In this document: piece by piece, positions 33,889 through 44,929 of the stretch | Layout of the letters: the number at the start of each line of letters is the position of its first letter | How positions within the stretch are numbered: position 1 is the first letter of the stretch | The notes under the pieces: generated by a model | Told to the model about the DNA's origin: nothing | What the model saw: only the letters and a program-made list of their open reading frames with translations | Database searches by the model: none | Assembly: GCA_021234155.1 (NCBI GenBank) | Contig: JAJEKV010000053.1 | Span: 1,373,307-1,437,306 of the forward strand | Reading direction: 5' to 3' | Length of the DNA stretch: 64,000 bases | Source: Isoetes taiwanensis | Taxonomy: Eukaryota > Streptophyta > Lycopodiopsida > Isoetales > Isoetaceae | Position numbers and translations under genes: made by a program

Positions 33889-34764
33889 CACTATTTTTTG
33901 GTCCTTTTCTTCTTTACTAACTCGAACAGCAATTCCCTTTTGTTCTTCATAGTTCTGTACAGTGGCAACCTTATAGAACGGGGACTCGTCAAAAATGAAA
34001 TCTCTACTTACAATTATCTTCCTTCTCTTGGAATCATACAACCTGTAGGCTTTCGAATGTTCATCATAGCCTACAAGATAAGTTATCCAGGATCTATCAT
34101 CTAACTTCCTTCTTTGCTCCTCTGGTACATGAACAAAGCATAAACAGCCATAGGCTGTTAGCTGGTCAAAATTGGGTTTCGATCCAGACCACATCATTTT
34201 AGGAATACCACCTCTAATACTTACAGAAGGAGCTAAATTTTGTAAATATACTGCGGTCTTTACAGCTTCCTCCCACAAGAAGTTAGGTAAACCTGCAAAT
34301 TTCAACATAGCACGTACAAAATTTAGTATTGTTCTATTCTTCCTCTCAGCAACACCATTTCGCTGAGGGGAATGACTGCATGTATATTGTCTTTTAAGTC
34401 CTTTCTTTATGCAATGGCTTTTAAACTTGTCAGACAAGTATTCACCACCTCTATCAGATCTTGCGCATTTTATTTTCATTCCAGTCTCAACTTCAGCCTC
34501 CACAACATAAGCCTTGAATGCATTAAATGCTTCATCTTTAGTTCTAAGACAAAAGCATTTTGTTTTCCTACTGAAATCGTCTATGAATGTAATAAAGTAT
34601 CTTTTGCCAATGATATCTTTAACATTCAGCGGACCACAAAGATCTGTATATATCAATTCCAATACCCTCTTAACTCTTTTTCCATATTTTCTAAAGGGCA
34701 GCCTCGTTATGCTTCTCGGGCATAATGTCCCTTCCCTCCGTGGAGTTAAAACATTCAATAGCAA
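33877..34764 (-). pseudogene. Ty1/copia integrase fragment (295 codons)
   Basis: Integrase inserts retrotransposon cDNA into the genome. Read on the minus strand: LELIYTDLCGPL (core start with the first catalytic Asp), YFITFIDDFSRKTKCF, SDRGGEYLSDKF (second Asp and following region), HSPQRNGVAERKNRTILNFVRAML (containing the catalytic Glu), LPNFLWEEAVKTAVYLQN, YGCLCFVHVPEEQRRKLDDRS and YLVGYDEHSKAYRLYD. The D-D-E residues therefore look intact. The N-terminal HHCC zinc domain is missing, protease is absent between gag and integrase, and RT/RNase H do not follow. The ORF ends at the junction with the forward gag fragment. Confidence 0.9.
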
Positions 34765-35360
34765 AGATCTTTATTTCTAGGACAATTGACCTTTAAATGA
34801 CCATACATATTCCACGTAAAACATGGCCCTACTTTACCTTTTGGTGCATCACTTAATTGTCCAGATGTTCCCCCTCGAGACTTCTGTCTTCTAGTAAACA
34901 GTACCTCACTGTTGCTTGCATCTTCATTGTCCTCTATCACCTCTTCTTGCTCAAATTCTATCTGCACCATATCTTCTGCTTCTTCTCTAGACTTTGCCAC
35001 ATTCCTTATAAGCGTTGCTAATTGTTTGTAATTGCTCATAGCCTTGGATATAGTGAGAACTTGCTGCTGCTTATTTAGCCATACTCCTGCGCCTTCAAGA
35101 TCAGCCACAATGCTATCAAACTTAGCAAAGAAATATGGTAAATCTTCCTTTTCTTTATATTTTAGTTTCTTGAGCTCCATATCAAGGACATCCATTTGTG
35201 AAGAACATTTTTTTTCATAAGTCTTGATAAGATATTTCCACATATCCCTCGGATGCTTGCTTCTGATTCTTAGCAGAATTGAGTTTCCAACTTTGCTGGT
35301 AATAATACCTTGTGCTTGCTTGAGCTTTATTTTGTCCCGCCTCAGAAGTTGAAGAAACAT
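34755..35360 (-). pseudogene. Ty1/copia Gag (UBN2-type) with degenerate zinc knuckle
   Basis: Gag forms the virus-like particle of the retrotransposon. The minus-strand ORF begins RRDKIKLKQAQGIITSKVGN (about residues 8-27) and continues PRDMWKYLIKTYEKKC, KEKEDLPYFFAKFDSIVADLEGAG, VLTISKAMSNYKQLATLIRN and an acidic linker. It ends in a CCHC-type knuckle, CFTWNMYGHLKVNC. The second knuckle cysteine is tryptophan here (TGG), while spacing is otherwise C-x2-(W)-x4-H-x4-C. The ORF overlaps the integrase ORF by 10 bp in another frame, so protease and the integrase N-terminus have been deleted. The natural gag start is missing and seems to lie at 33715 in reverse orientation. Confidence 0.85.
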
Positions 35361-38275
35361 TCCGTATCCCCGATCCCCGCATTAACACTTCCCCGACCAT
35401 GCAATATTATTTGAGCTTGATGCTGTCCCCGCATTATGATAATAATCGACAATGATAGTTTGCATGATCACATACGACGGGCAAGTGGCATGATCATTAA
35501 AAGGGATCTCTCGGTCCCCGAATATGATGCTTCAAAGTTCGGGCTCCAAAACTGCCTAGAATTGCTCCCTGCCTTCATGCTCTGCAACGATCCTTTCTTC
35601 AAAGAGACAAAACCCTGAACTCATGCTGCATACATATTATACATGTGTACATACGTACATAAGTACGTATACATGCCCATCAAGTGCCCAGGTCTGTTAT
35701 AGAAATGACCCTCGCAAAGAAGCAGGGCTAAACTATTTTTAACCTCAAAATGGTTACAAGACCTTCCGGATATACCACAAAAGGAAATGGTCTGTAATGC
35801 CATGGATATGATTGCAGTCAGATCGAATTGCATGGAGCAGTCCATTGCCAGTCAGTAGTAGTTAAAGGGCAAGAATCAGGTCAGGGGCCAGAGAATAATT
35901 TAAGTAGTGAACAGAACCACTTATTATAGCCGAAATGGGTTCCAGGAATAGGCCAAGGCAAGAGATTGGAGGAACAGATGGGAACATGAGGCAGCAATAA
36001 CAATTATGATTTAATTCATTCCGCTTAATAGACAAGCAGATTGCCCAAAACCATAGGAAGCAGAAACGTCCCTAATCCTAAAACTATTGTGGAATCAAAG
36101 CATGTGCAAATTAAGAACTCACCAATTCTGATACTCACCAATTCTGATAGTAGCCAGAGATCCGCTGTTTCTAAATAGAAGCCAGTTCTAAAGGACTGAT
36201 CAGGATGAAGCCCTTGCATGCTGGAACAAGATAACAAACTAGGATAGGCTTGCTCCTGCATGATTGTATAATGCAATTAACAATTTTAGCGGATTGCCTT
36301 TGGATGATCTCTATCAGTGAACTCCAGGCCTCTGTGAACAAGCCAGGGATCAAGCATGCCAAGCATCCTCGAAAAATCCATTCAAGGTCACAAGTAAGGA
36401 ATCTAACAATTCATGCATCGCCTCTGTAAAACCGATCCTCCTGTAGATTCTGTGATAATAAAAATTGCACTCCAAATGCGTAAAACAACGATCAGAAAAG
36501 AATTGGCAAACATGGCCTTGAAAGCAAAAACTATATCATGCAAATTGACCAAAAACAATTAAGATTTTACCAAATCTCCCTCTATGTGACATGACTACTT
36601 GCATGCAATATGATTTGAAAGAAAACCATACCTCAAAAGTTATAGGACTATTGGCATGCATCATAATTTACAAGAAAGCCAAATCTCATAACCAAATCGA
36701 TGAGGCAACGGATGAACCAACACTTGTAATTCAGGAGTTGTGAATATGAGGCTCGAAAACGAGGGATCTGCAAATATGAGGCTAGAAGATCCGGGATAAG
36801 GCTGGGAGGAAAGAAGCAATGGGCAAGAAAGAAATGACGCTATGAGACGACACCGATAACCAGCCACAAGAATGAACGATGCATATATAGCTGCTCGTCC
36901 CTTCCCAGAATGCCGATCTGATGGCTCGGATCGATGCCATTCCTGTATTTCAAGCCAACCAATTTGAACATGGACAACCCGATAAGCAGAAGCTAGAAGA
37001 GATATCATTGGAATAAATGATTGAACATATGCAGATTGATTGACGCAATACTAAAGCACCAACATTAAAAACCTCAAAATGAGTAAGATAACCTTGCTTT
37101 AGCCCGTCGCATCCTTTGAGCATTCCGTGGACACCATTTTCTCAGTTGTTATTCTTCATCTCAACACAATATTAGACCAAATTGAATCTTTGTCCTCTGT
37201 TCTAGCAACATGTACTGAAGAATGAATCCCAAAGGCTTTCAAAAAGGCATTGCATCCTTTTCAAATCAAATCGAAGGTGCTAGTTGGTTTGCCAAAATAG
37301 AAATTCCTTGTAGAAAACGATGGCGCTTTCAGTTTCCTTGCCGGATCTATCTAACAGTTGCTATTTGTCAATGCCACAAATGTATTCCACAATTCTTAGC
37401 TGAAAGGCCAAGATTTAGGCAGGGTAGATAATGATTTGAAAATAAGACCAGTAAGTAAAAAACGATGTTTCAAATTGTGGTGAATGCAAACAAGAGAAGA
37501 GCATAGGATAAAATTTGATGTGTGATAAATGCAAACAAGAGAGGAGCATAGGATAAAATAAAATATACAACAGTTTACACCAATCTGCTCTTTGTAGATG
37601 AATGGCATATGTTGTACTATCATTGGATCCGACAATCCTAATTCATAGATTTAGTCTCAAAATAATGTAATATACTCATTGTGTGCATTCAAGTCATATA
37701 GGCGTTAGCATTTCTGTTTCATACCACTGATTTTGTTTTAGGAGGTGCATTCTGCTTAAATATTTGGGCTTGTAAACAAAAGAAAAAAAAAGGAGAATCT
37801 TGTAGAGTTGTCTTTTATGGATGTGGGCTGCCCTTCGCTTGCCATCGTGTCTTTGCAATTTGAAGGTGTTATTTTTACGTTTTCAGGCCTGCTAAGCGTC
37901 CTCGACATCTGGAAGTGTTACACACTTGAAGACTCTACATTTAGAACAAAGCGTAACTCCAACCTGGCACAACACAACATCCAATTTAAAATTGAACTGT
38001 AGAGTAAAATATTTCTAAAATTGCACTAACAAATTTTCAACTATCCACATGAAGGTCACCTTCTAAATCAACACTAATGAAGTTGTGAGAGAGATCAAAA
38101 AATATTTGATATGATCTCTCTTTTGCAAATTTTCGAGATACATCATGTCATAGACTGAACGTTAAAAGGCGGATATAATATTAACCACACATTCAACTTA
38201 CCTTGCATATTAAACGACTTCATATGCAGCATCCTATTTCCATATGCCTGTGAATTAAGCACTTATACACTCATA
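35361..38275. other. Intergenic sequence without recognised gene; possible unrecognised minus-strand locus
   Basis: No transposon domain was seen. On the minus strand there is a TATA-like TATATATGC at about 36877-36885, then a pyrimidine-rich, leader-like stretch (36800-36850). Lower down come fragments with acceptor/donor-like borders (for example an open piece about 36140-36222 ending in GTGAGT). ORFs at 36661-37008, 36171-36362 and 35621-35845 (minus) match nothing I know. A plus-strand ORF at 35436-35618 is also unrecognised. Tandem 'aatgcaaacaagag(a/g)agagcatagga' phrases lie at 37484-37555. Confidence 0.3.
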
Positions 38276-38325
38276 CCTCCCCGCTTCCACTGATCCGCCG
38301 GGGCCGCATCGCGCATTCTCCATAG

Positions 38326-39560
38326 ATGGGTCTGGCTCTGGTCATTACAGAGGGGGATGTCATCATGGGCCTACAATGCCTCGCTAATGGGAAGGCAACA
38401 GATTTAGGTGGTATGCAGGCGGAACTTCTGAAATGGGCTGGACCTCCACTGGTGCCTGTCCTCACGGCACTATTCAACAAAGCATTGCAAGAAGGCTTCC
38501 CTCCGCAGTGTACCAAGTGTAGAATTGTGCCCATATACAAGGCAGGGGACCCTCAATGCTCAGCCAACTATCGCACTATTATGGTCACTCTCTTTTGCAA
38601 AACTGCTATCGACATCCTTGAGCAAATGCACACAATATGGGCAGAAGAGGTAGATGTGCGAGCTCACACAGAAGCAGGCTTTCGGCCCAGGCATTCCACC
38701 AGTGATCATATCTTCATGCCCGCATACACCGATTGAGGATAGCAGAATCACCGGCAAAACATGTACCGTTGTTTCGCGGGATTTCGTAAAAGCTTTTGAC
38801 ACAATGCCCCGTGACAAGTTATGGGACAGATTATGGAAGTCGGGGACCCCCTTGACTTGTAGAACGCAATATACAGCTATAATGAGGCATGCTCAGTCGT
38901 ATCACATCATCGACAACCAAGATGTCGAGTATTGAGCACGCCGTGGTTGGCCCCTCTCCCCACACTCTTGGCCTATACATTGACTAGCCGGAAGATTGGC
39001 TTTCTCGAGCACCTGAGGTGCGGGCACCCATCTCATGCATCACACAATCCCAAGAACTCATATATGCCGACGATGTTAACCTCCGGCCTATACTCTAGAA
39101 GACATGCAACGCCACCGGATGCTCTTGACATTTTTTTTGCCGATTCACTGGCATGCGAGTTAACTTGGCTAAAACTAGGGTGCTGCTAGTTTCGTCATCC
39201 CGTCAGCCAAGGCTTCCCTCATTCACTTACTAGGGATAAGATGTAGAGGTGGCTCCGACCTACAAGTACTTCGGGATCGAGTTCTCTACTACCACCCACT
39301 GGGATGCTGCCATCAGGTTGCGGGTCACGGTGGGTTGGAAAGCACTATATGCCATGCAAAACAACAGCCACAAGGCAGAGTTGTATGCCTAGGGCCACCA
39401 GTCACACTTGTTGAGGGCCTTGGTCGAGCCAGTCCTCCTGTATGGGGCAGATGTGTGGGGTCCGGTGATATCTCTCACCACCTGAAATGATCTCGAACAG
39501 GTGCAGAAAGCGTTCTTGGCACGAGCTCTTGGGGTAAAGTCCACAATTCCATAGTAGATC
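38326..39560 (+). pseudogene. Reverse transcriptase remnant of the microsatellite-tailed LINE
   Basis: Blocks in order: LQCLANGKATDLGGMQAELLKW (about 38370-38435), PQCTKCRIVPIYKAGDPQCSANYRTI (38505-38580), AGFRPRHSTSDHIF (38675-38716), SRDFVKAFDTMPRDKLWDRLW (motif A, about 38773-38836), a LIYADDVNL catalytic motif (about 39058-39086), YKYFGIEFSTTTHWDAAIRLRV (39260-39330) and LVEPVLLYGADVWGPV (about 39420-39467). They lie in at least three frames. The YADD motif survives but the ORF does not. Confidence 0.8.
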
Positions 39561-40338
39561 CTACTCCAGGAGACAGGTTTTCTACCCCTTCAACGGGCTG
39601 CCGTAGCAATGGGTCCCCAACGCCTCAAAGCCTGCTGGAAGGACAAGCAAGCACAGTGGTTCTAACGTTGGGGGTTACAGGCAAACAGATGCGTACAGGT
39701 ATGGACAAAGAAGGATCACAATGCACTAAAGCTGTACCTAGATGCTACTTTCCTTCGTAAGCCCTGGGATGCAGATGCTCTGATGCACGTTAAGCTGGCA
39801 TACTATCAGCAGCAAGTCAATCCTAGGCTCACGAGAGGCCCACGCTAGTACTTGTATACCCATTTGCCCATGAAGAAGTGTAGACTTATAGCTTCCATTT
39901 GCACGGGTGCACATCGTCTCCCCATTGAGACAAGGCGTTGGACTCGGGAAGCACGGGAGGAGAGGCTTTGTCAGTGTTGCCACCAGGCGCCATTGAAGAT
40001 GAATGTCATGCCCTCCGTGATTCGCCCAACGCTTGCCCATATCCGAAAGTGTGGTATGTTCTGGTTATTAGTGACCGCCACCATTGCATGAGTTATTGAA
40101 TACCTGGCGCCCCGTGGGCTTGTTGAGGTCATACCTCCAAGAGGTTATGGATGCACGGACTCAGCTGTGTCTATCGGGATAGTATTGAGTTGTGTTATAC
40201 AATTGTACAGTGTACCAGCATACTTATTACTGCTAAGGTTTTTCCTTCAAAAAGGTTTTTTAATCCTAACAGTAATATGCTTGCTGCTCTCTTTTTGCTT
40301 GAGTCCCATAGGCCAATTGGTCTCCGTGGACGATAAAA

Positions 40339-40380
40339 CTTCTATTCTATTCTATTCTATTCTATTCTATTCTATTCCAT
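40339..40380 (+). repeat. (TTCTA)n microsatellite at the LINE 3' end
   Basis: About eight uninterrupted TTCTA units, then TTCCAT. It follows directly on 3'-UTR sequence of the LINE ('ggtctccgtggacgataaaac'). The related LINE at 58.1 kb ends with an ATT repeat in the corresponding place, so the short repeat is likely the LINE tail. Confidence 0.85.
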
Positions 40381-41640
40381 AACTTATATTTACAGCAATG
40401 GTTGTGAAAAATCAACTTACCATTATTAATTCATGCCCTTACATTTAGATCTGTGAAACATCCAAGAACTATAAAGGATGTCTGATTTATGTTGATCTAC
40501 ACATCAGCAATGTATTCTGCCCTTGAAGTTCAATCAGATCACCACTAGAATAGACCTTGACTGCTAGAATCTACATTTTAATCCTCTTCTGGGTACTTAG
40601 AGTTGGTGTAAAATTCACACAGTAGCCTAGCCTATATCTAATCAATCACTCCAAGCCCTTTTGTTTCAAGAAGCAAGTTATGCACTCTTGGTATAGATAT
40701 GGAAAGTGGAGGCATAACTGTTCTTGTCGCATACATAAAACACTACCAATGCTCTTCAAATCTTCCCAAAGGTCCATCACATGTTTCCTTGATTATCAGT
40801 AAACTTGTTCATTTTCTACAATATGTGCTAGAATCACTAGCAAGGCTCAAAAAAATACTGCATTTTCTGTCTCTGCGCTATAATCTACTGACCGTAACCA
40901 TCCAGCAAGGTGATTACAATTTCCATTTCCAACAGCTAACTAGTTACACTACTTAGTTCAGAACAAAGTAAACTTCGATCAGCTTAATGATAAATGGGCA
41001 AAAAACTTACAGCTTTACATGTGCAGTAAACTGGTCTGCTTCAATCTGCACTCCAGATCATGTCTTAGACAAATGGGGAAGAGAATATGGCTTAAATCAA
41101 GCTTCGAGCCAAGAATACAAATTTCTGGCTATGGCAAAGGTATGCAAATGACTTTGATTCCGTGACGGAAACTGGTGAAGAAAGATTTCGTAACAAGGTT
41201 TTACTTAATTGGGTGTGAGAAATTAGATTACGAGTTGAAGACATACCTAGAAATAATGGCGATCAAGATAATTGTGGGCATTGGGGATTTGGTCGCAAAA
41301 CAAGATAAAAACAATCCACTCATCGAGACAAAGCTTGTAGATGCCGTGACCGTTTGAAAGCAATTATTCTCGACAGTTGCAAAACCGTAAGGAATCCTCC
41401 TTGTAGCACGAACCGTAAAACACGCTATAGAACTCCAAATGAACCCTAGTTGCCCGAGGCCTCTCTGATTAGCCAATTTCGAGAGTGGTCAGCCAACAAC
41501 GGAAGCGCCCAATCGACAATTTACAACCAATAATGGGTTTGATCGCTTATTGGCATATTCCAATATACCGGCATATATGTAGAATATGCCACAAACCCAC
41601 ATGAATGAAGGTTAGCCGTCTTAAGGGCAACCCAAAAACG
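40381..41640. other. Intergenic sequence, no gene recognised
   Basis: ORFs are short and incidental. One plus-strand stretch (about 41058-41138) reads LDKWGREYGLNQASSQEYKFLAMAK and is followed by a donor-like AAAG/GTATGC; it might be a lone exon remnant. I do not recognise it and no flanking exons are evident. Confidence 0.3.
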
Positions 41641-41760
41641 ATAACCATAAATGGCCTTTCATGTAAAAGCCTCCCACTAGCCTAGTGATTAAAGCACATA
41701 GAGTGTTAAACTAACCAATATAGTCAATGTAAGGAGTACAACTATATATATTCCTAAGAA
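41641..41760 (+). repeat. Dispersed repeat family R1, partial copy
   Basis: Shares 'ataaccataaatggcctttcatg', 'taaaagcctcccactagcct', 'agtgattaaagcacat' and 'actatatatattcct' with 42521-42645 and 44956-45080. The segment TAGCCTAGTGATTAAAGC matches an RNA polymerase III box A consensus, but no convincing box B follows at tRNA spacing. Probably the left end of a SINE-like or MITE-like element. Confidence 0.65.
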
Positions 41761-42649
41761 TATCTACATAATATCTACATTCCTTATAGCACTTCAAGAG
41801 ACTGCATTCTGGAACTATACAACATAAGCATATTCTACAAAAAAAATATAATGTTCGTACTTCCTAAAGAAGAAGGCAGTACTTTTTGTTCTTACACTAT
41901 AGGAAGTTATCGTATAAACCACGTTCTCCCCCTAAATTCCTAACTAATAATCCAAGTTTGTATATTTGTACTACTATGATATAATATATTCAATACAGAA
42001 GTTGGGTCGACATTTTGGTCGACATACTGGTACGATCTTATTGAATTCCTTAAACATAAGATTGGAGACCTACCCTATCACTCTTTTGAATCCAACCTTT
42101 GTTTCTCCCCTTCCATCCCCTTTTTCCAAGCAAATTTTCCCCCACTTCCTGTTCTAAATTTGATTATAGAGGTACAATCTCACGACATTAATATTTCTTT
42201 TATTCTATTATATTTTATGGTTGATGCCATTTTGTAATTTATTGCTTTTATAAGAACATGTCTACGAGCATATAACAATATCATTGATGAGCATTGGCAA
42301 TGCATGGATATTGCTAGCATTTTTTGTTCAAAATATAAAATTTGAAATCTAGTGTAACTTGTCTCCTAGTTTGTTTATTTATACTTTAATGGCTTTTGTG
42401 GTTGAACATGATCCAAGAGGAGATGATGTCAAAAGAGGATGTCTAGCTTCATCATCCCGTTCATATGCTTTTATATTTGCACTACTTGCCTTCATATAAA
42501 TAGAATAGAAGAAAAAAGACAATAACCATAAATGGCCTTTCATGTAAAAGCCTCCCACTAGCCTAGTGATTAAAGCACATAGGTGTTAAACGTTCCAATA
42601 TAGTCAATATGCAGAGTAAAACTATATATATTCCTATGTATAGGGAAAG

Positions 42650-42750
42650 GGAAGCAGGGGCTCCCCTTCCAGCAAATTGGCAGGGGCCCCGCAACCGGTG
42701 GCAGTCGGAAGCGAGTCTGCCAATTTTGCAAAAGGGAAGCCCCTGCTTCC
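42650..42750. mobile_element. Small GC-rich foldback element
   Basis: Inverted arms: GGAAGCAGGGGCTCCCCTT at the left (from 42650) and AAGGGAAGCCCCTGCTTCC at the right (to 42750). Arms continue inward over 'aaattggcag' to about 34 nt. The GC-rich centre stands out from AT-rich surroundings. Copy 2 of the host repeat has no such sequence at the matching position. Confidence 0.7.
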
Positions 42751-43181
42751 ACAAGCATATATATTCCTATGTCAAAAGCATGATCTAAAAAATGGGAACA
42801 AAATATACGTGCAAGTAGATTGGGGGGTTGAACCATCATGCGGCGACGCCACCCACAAGTGAAACTAGCCATGAGTGGTTGAACCACCATGGGCGACACT
42901 GTCCACGAGTGGCACTAGCCATGAGTGACGTCTCGTCTTCTAGTAGGAACGATTCACACCTTTTATAAATCAATGCTACCCAAAAATGTTCTCCACAACA
43001 ACGTTGTTTACCTAGAAGAACCATCATCAATATTTTTAGAATAAGATAAGATAAGATAAGATGGATAATAAAAGATAGCAATAATGACCATAGGTAATTC
43101 AGAAAGCATGATATACCTGTTAAACATATATATACACTTAAAACATCAAAATTTTTCTTGAAATGACTTTAACAAATTGTA

Positions 43182-43295
43182 TAGGGGAATGGAGGTTGGG
43201 GCCTCCATTCCCAAGCTTCCGTGGGGGTCCCGCGATCGGCTAGTCGGAGCTGGTCACTGGGAACCAGAATGGAGGCCCCAACCTCCATTCCCCTA
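43182..43295. mobile_element. Small GC-rich foldback element with self-complementary arms
   Basis: Left arm starting TAGGGGAATGGAGGTTGGGG (43182) and right arm ending CCCCAACCTCCATTCCCCTA (43295) are exact inverses over 20 nt and nearly so for about 30. Each arm is itself partly palindromic (GGAATGGAGG...CCTCCATTCC), so a branched structure is possible. It is absent from the matching place in repeat copy 2 (about 45490). Confidence 0.75.
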
Positions 43296-43861
43296 CAATA
43301 TAGAAGTTGGGGATTTCTTTTTCCTCAGCAAGTGACGAAGCTTTAGATGCAACAAAGAGCAGATTCGGTGAAGCTCTGAAACATCTTTCATCAGCAGATT
43401 CCTCAGCAGATGCCGAAGCTTTAGATGCAACAAAGAGCGATTCTGTGAAGCTCAACAAATGTGGTGAAGCTCAAGCTCAAACATCTTTCATCCCACGAAG
43501 CTCGAATAGCCGCTCGCTTCCACCATCTGTAGATCAGAGTGCGCTTTTTCTTCATTTGAAGAACACATCAAACAGGGGAAGAACAGATCAAACAGAGGAA
43601 TCGGCTTTTTCTTCATCTGAAGAGCAGATCAAACAACGGAAGAGGATTAGAGGCAACAAACGCACTCTACTTAATCCCCTCAAGGAAAGCTCAAGGCATG
43701 AAGCCTCGCACGAAGAACCCTAACCTCAAAAAAAACATTACCTGGGCAACCGGTCGAATGGAATGGGTGAACCCAAGTTCCATTCCGCGTTATTGGGTGT
43801 TGCCACACGTCGATAAAAGGATGGTCGCCAGAGAAAAAAACGGACCCAACTTCTATATTGT
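43295..43861 (+). mobile_element. 567-bp element with exact 17-bp terminal inverted repeats and an internal open frame
   Basis: ACAATATAGAAGTTGGG at 43295-43311 and CCCAACTTCTATATTGT at 43845-43861 are exact inverses. Repeat copy 2 has an uninterrupted equivalent site near 45488-45500 (acaaattgta followed by at), so this block and the foldback at 43182-43295 are insertions relative to it. The inside holds a 138-codon open frame (43307-43723) and internal repeats: 'gaagctttagatgcaacaaagagc' twice and 'cttcat(c/t)tgaagancanatcaaaca' twice. Superfamily unknown; the foldback and this block may be one composite insertion bounded by ATTGTA. Confidence 0.55.
43307..43723 (+). pseudogene. Unrecognised 138-codon open frame in the 567-bp element
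   Basis: The frame starts in the terminal repeat without an ATG and stops at 43721-43723. The peptide is Ser/Ala/Glu-rich with an internal repeat, (D/A)EALDATKS, at about residues 10-17 and 36-43, then a charged tail (EEQIKQRKRIRGNKRTLLN). There are no cysteine or catalytic motifs. It may be captured exon sequence or a chance ORF kept open by repeat structure. The lack of an ATG argues against it being a gene by itself. Confidence 0.3.
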
Positions 43862-44232
43862 AATATAAAATGGATATCTTGCAAGTACTTGTTGTTATTC
43901 TTATTTTTTGATAGAATTTTGAAAGAGTATATGTAATTAATATTGAATTATTGGTCTATAGAACATTGGCCTAAATAGGTAGTTCCAAGACATAATTTAA
44001 TTTACTTTAGATTTGAATTGCCTATCATTCATGGAAACTTGATGCCCTATATAAAATCCGTATGAGTGAGTAGAAGAACGATCATTATGATGTAAGTTAT
44101 CAAGAGGAGGAAAGGTGAAATGAAGGGGAATTGCTTCTACATTTGTAGGGTCTTTGCTTGAAATATTGATGTGCGATTATTGAGCGTGATCTTGTATAAT
44201 TTCCTATTTTTCTATTGTGATTAATACTATAA

Positions 44233-44743
44233 GGGTCTATTCGCATCCATGGTTAAGTTTAGTTAAGTTAATTTTTACCGTTAAGTTAAGTTAACACTAA
44301 CCGGGTGATTGCCTTCACACCAAATCTAGTTAAAAATTTTAGTTAGGCTAACTTAACGAAAACCATTTCAAGACTCGTTTAGCTAAAAATTTTGGTTAAA
44401 AAATAACTTAACTAGCTAACTAAATGCTTTCGAACATGTCTAGTTAAGTTAGCCAAATGCATAAAAAATTATAAGCACATTTAACTAAACTTAAAGTGAC
44501 CTCTATGAGGTCATTTAACTTTTAGTGCTAATTTTTAATTTAGTTAATTTTTAGTTAATTTTTAGTTAATTTTGCTAACTTAACTGAACAAAGTGCGAAG
44601 ACAAGTTTAGTTAGTGTTTTTGGTTAAAAAAGTTAACTAAATTGTTAACTATATTTCTTAACTATATGCTAACTTAACTAGTGGTGCGAATGTAAACTTA
44701 AACCATATTTTAACTTAACTTAACCGCGGGTCCGAATGTACCC
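44233..44743. mobile_element. Tourist/PIF-Harbinger-like MITE, 511 bp
   Basis: Terminal inverted repeats GGGTCTATTCGCATCC (44233 onward) and, from the right end, GGGTACATTCGGACCC. Flanked by TAA on both sides (44230-44232 and 44744-44746), the 3-bp target duplication typical of PIF/Harbinger elements. The interior is built from GTTAAGTTA-type repeats in both orientations, so the whole can fold. The flanks join in repeat copy 2 around 45711-45953, where a different MITE sits. No coding sequence. Confidence 0.75.
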
Positions 44744-44929
44744 TAAGGCCTGTAGACTAACAGCGCACTTATAGTAATCAGTAGAAGATACCATTCCTAA
44801 CGTTGGAAAGAAAATGAGTTGTTGAAGCTACATGCTTAAAGACACAACATGTGTACAAGTTGATAGGCCACAAGCTGATGTATTTGCACTGTGCTTGTCT
44901 TCATAAACCATCAAAATTTTGTATTATAT

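Larger units (their letters stand above)
38280..40380 (+). mobile_element. LINE ending in a TTCTA microsatellite rather than poly(A)
   Basis: A non-LTR retrotransposon copy with RT, thumb and C-terminal fragments. The 3' end is (TTCTA)n at 40339-40378. Its protein blocks resemble those of the LINE at 56.2-58.1 kb (LANGKATDLGGMQAELLKW versus MHNGKANDPHGLVAEFFKW; YKYFGIEF versus YKYLGIEV; ALYAMQN versus ALYAMLN), so it is a relative and not an L1-type element with poly(A). The 5' end is truncated or undefined near 38280. Multiple frame changes make it inactive. Confidence 0.75.
42500..44872 (+). repeat. Dispersed repeat family R1, long copy 1 with three insertions
   Basis: Parallel to 44930-46078 at both ends: 'aatagaatagaagaaaaaagac' and the box-A-like block at the left; 'taatcagtagaagataccattcctaacg' and 'tgtacaagttgataggccacaa' at the right. 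Relative to copy 2 it carries a foldback at 42650-42750, a composite insertion at 43182-43861 and a Tourist-like MITE at 44233-44743. A direct repeat 'tatatattcctatgtca(c)a' is part of the family itself (tandem in copy 2 at 45065-45130). Confidence 0.7.
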
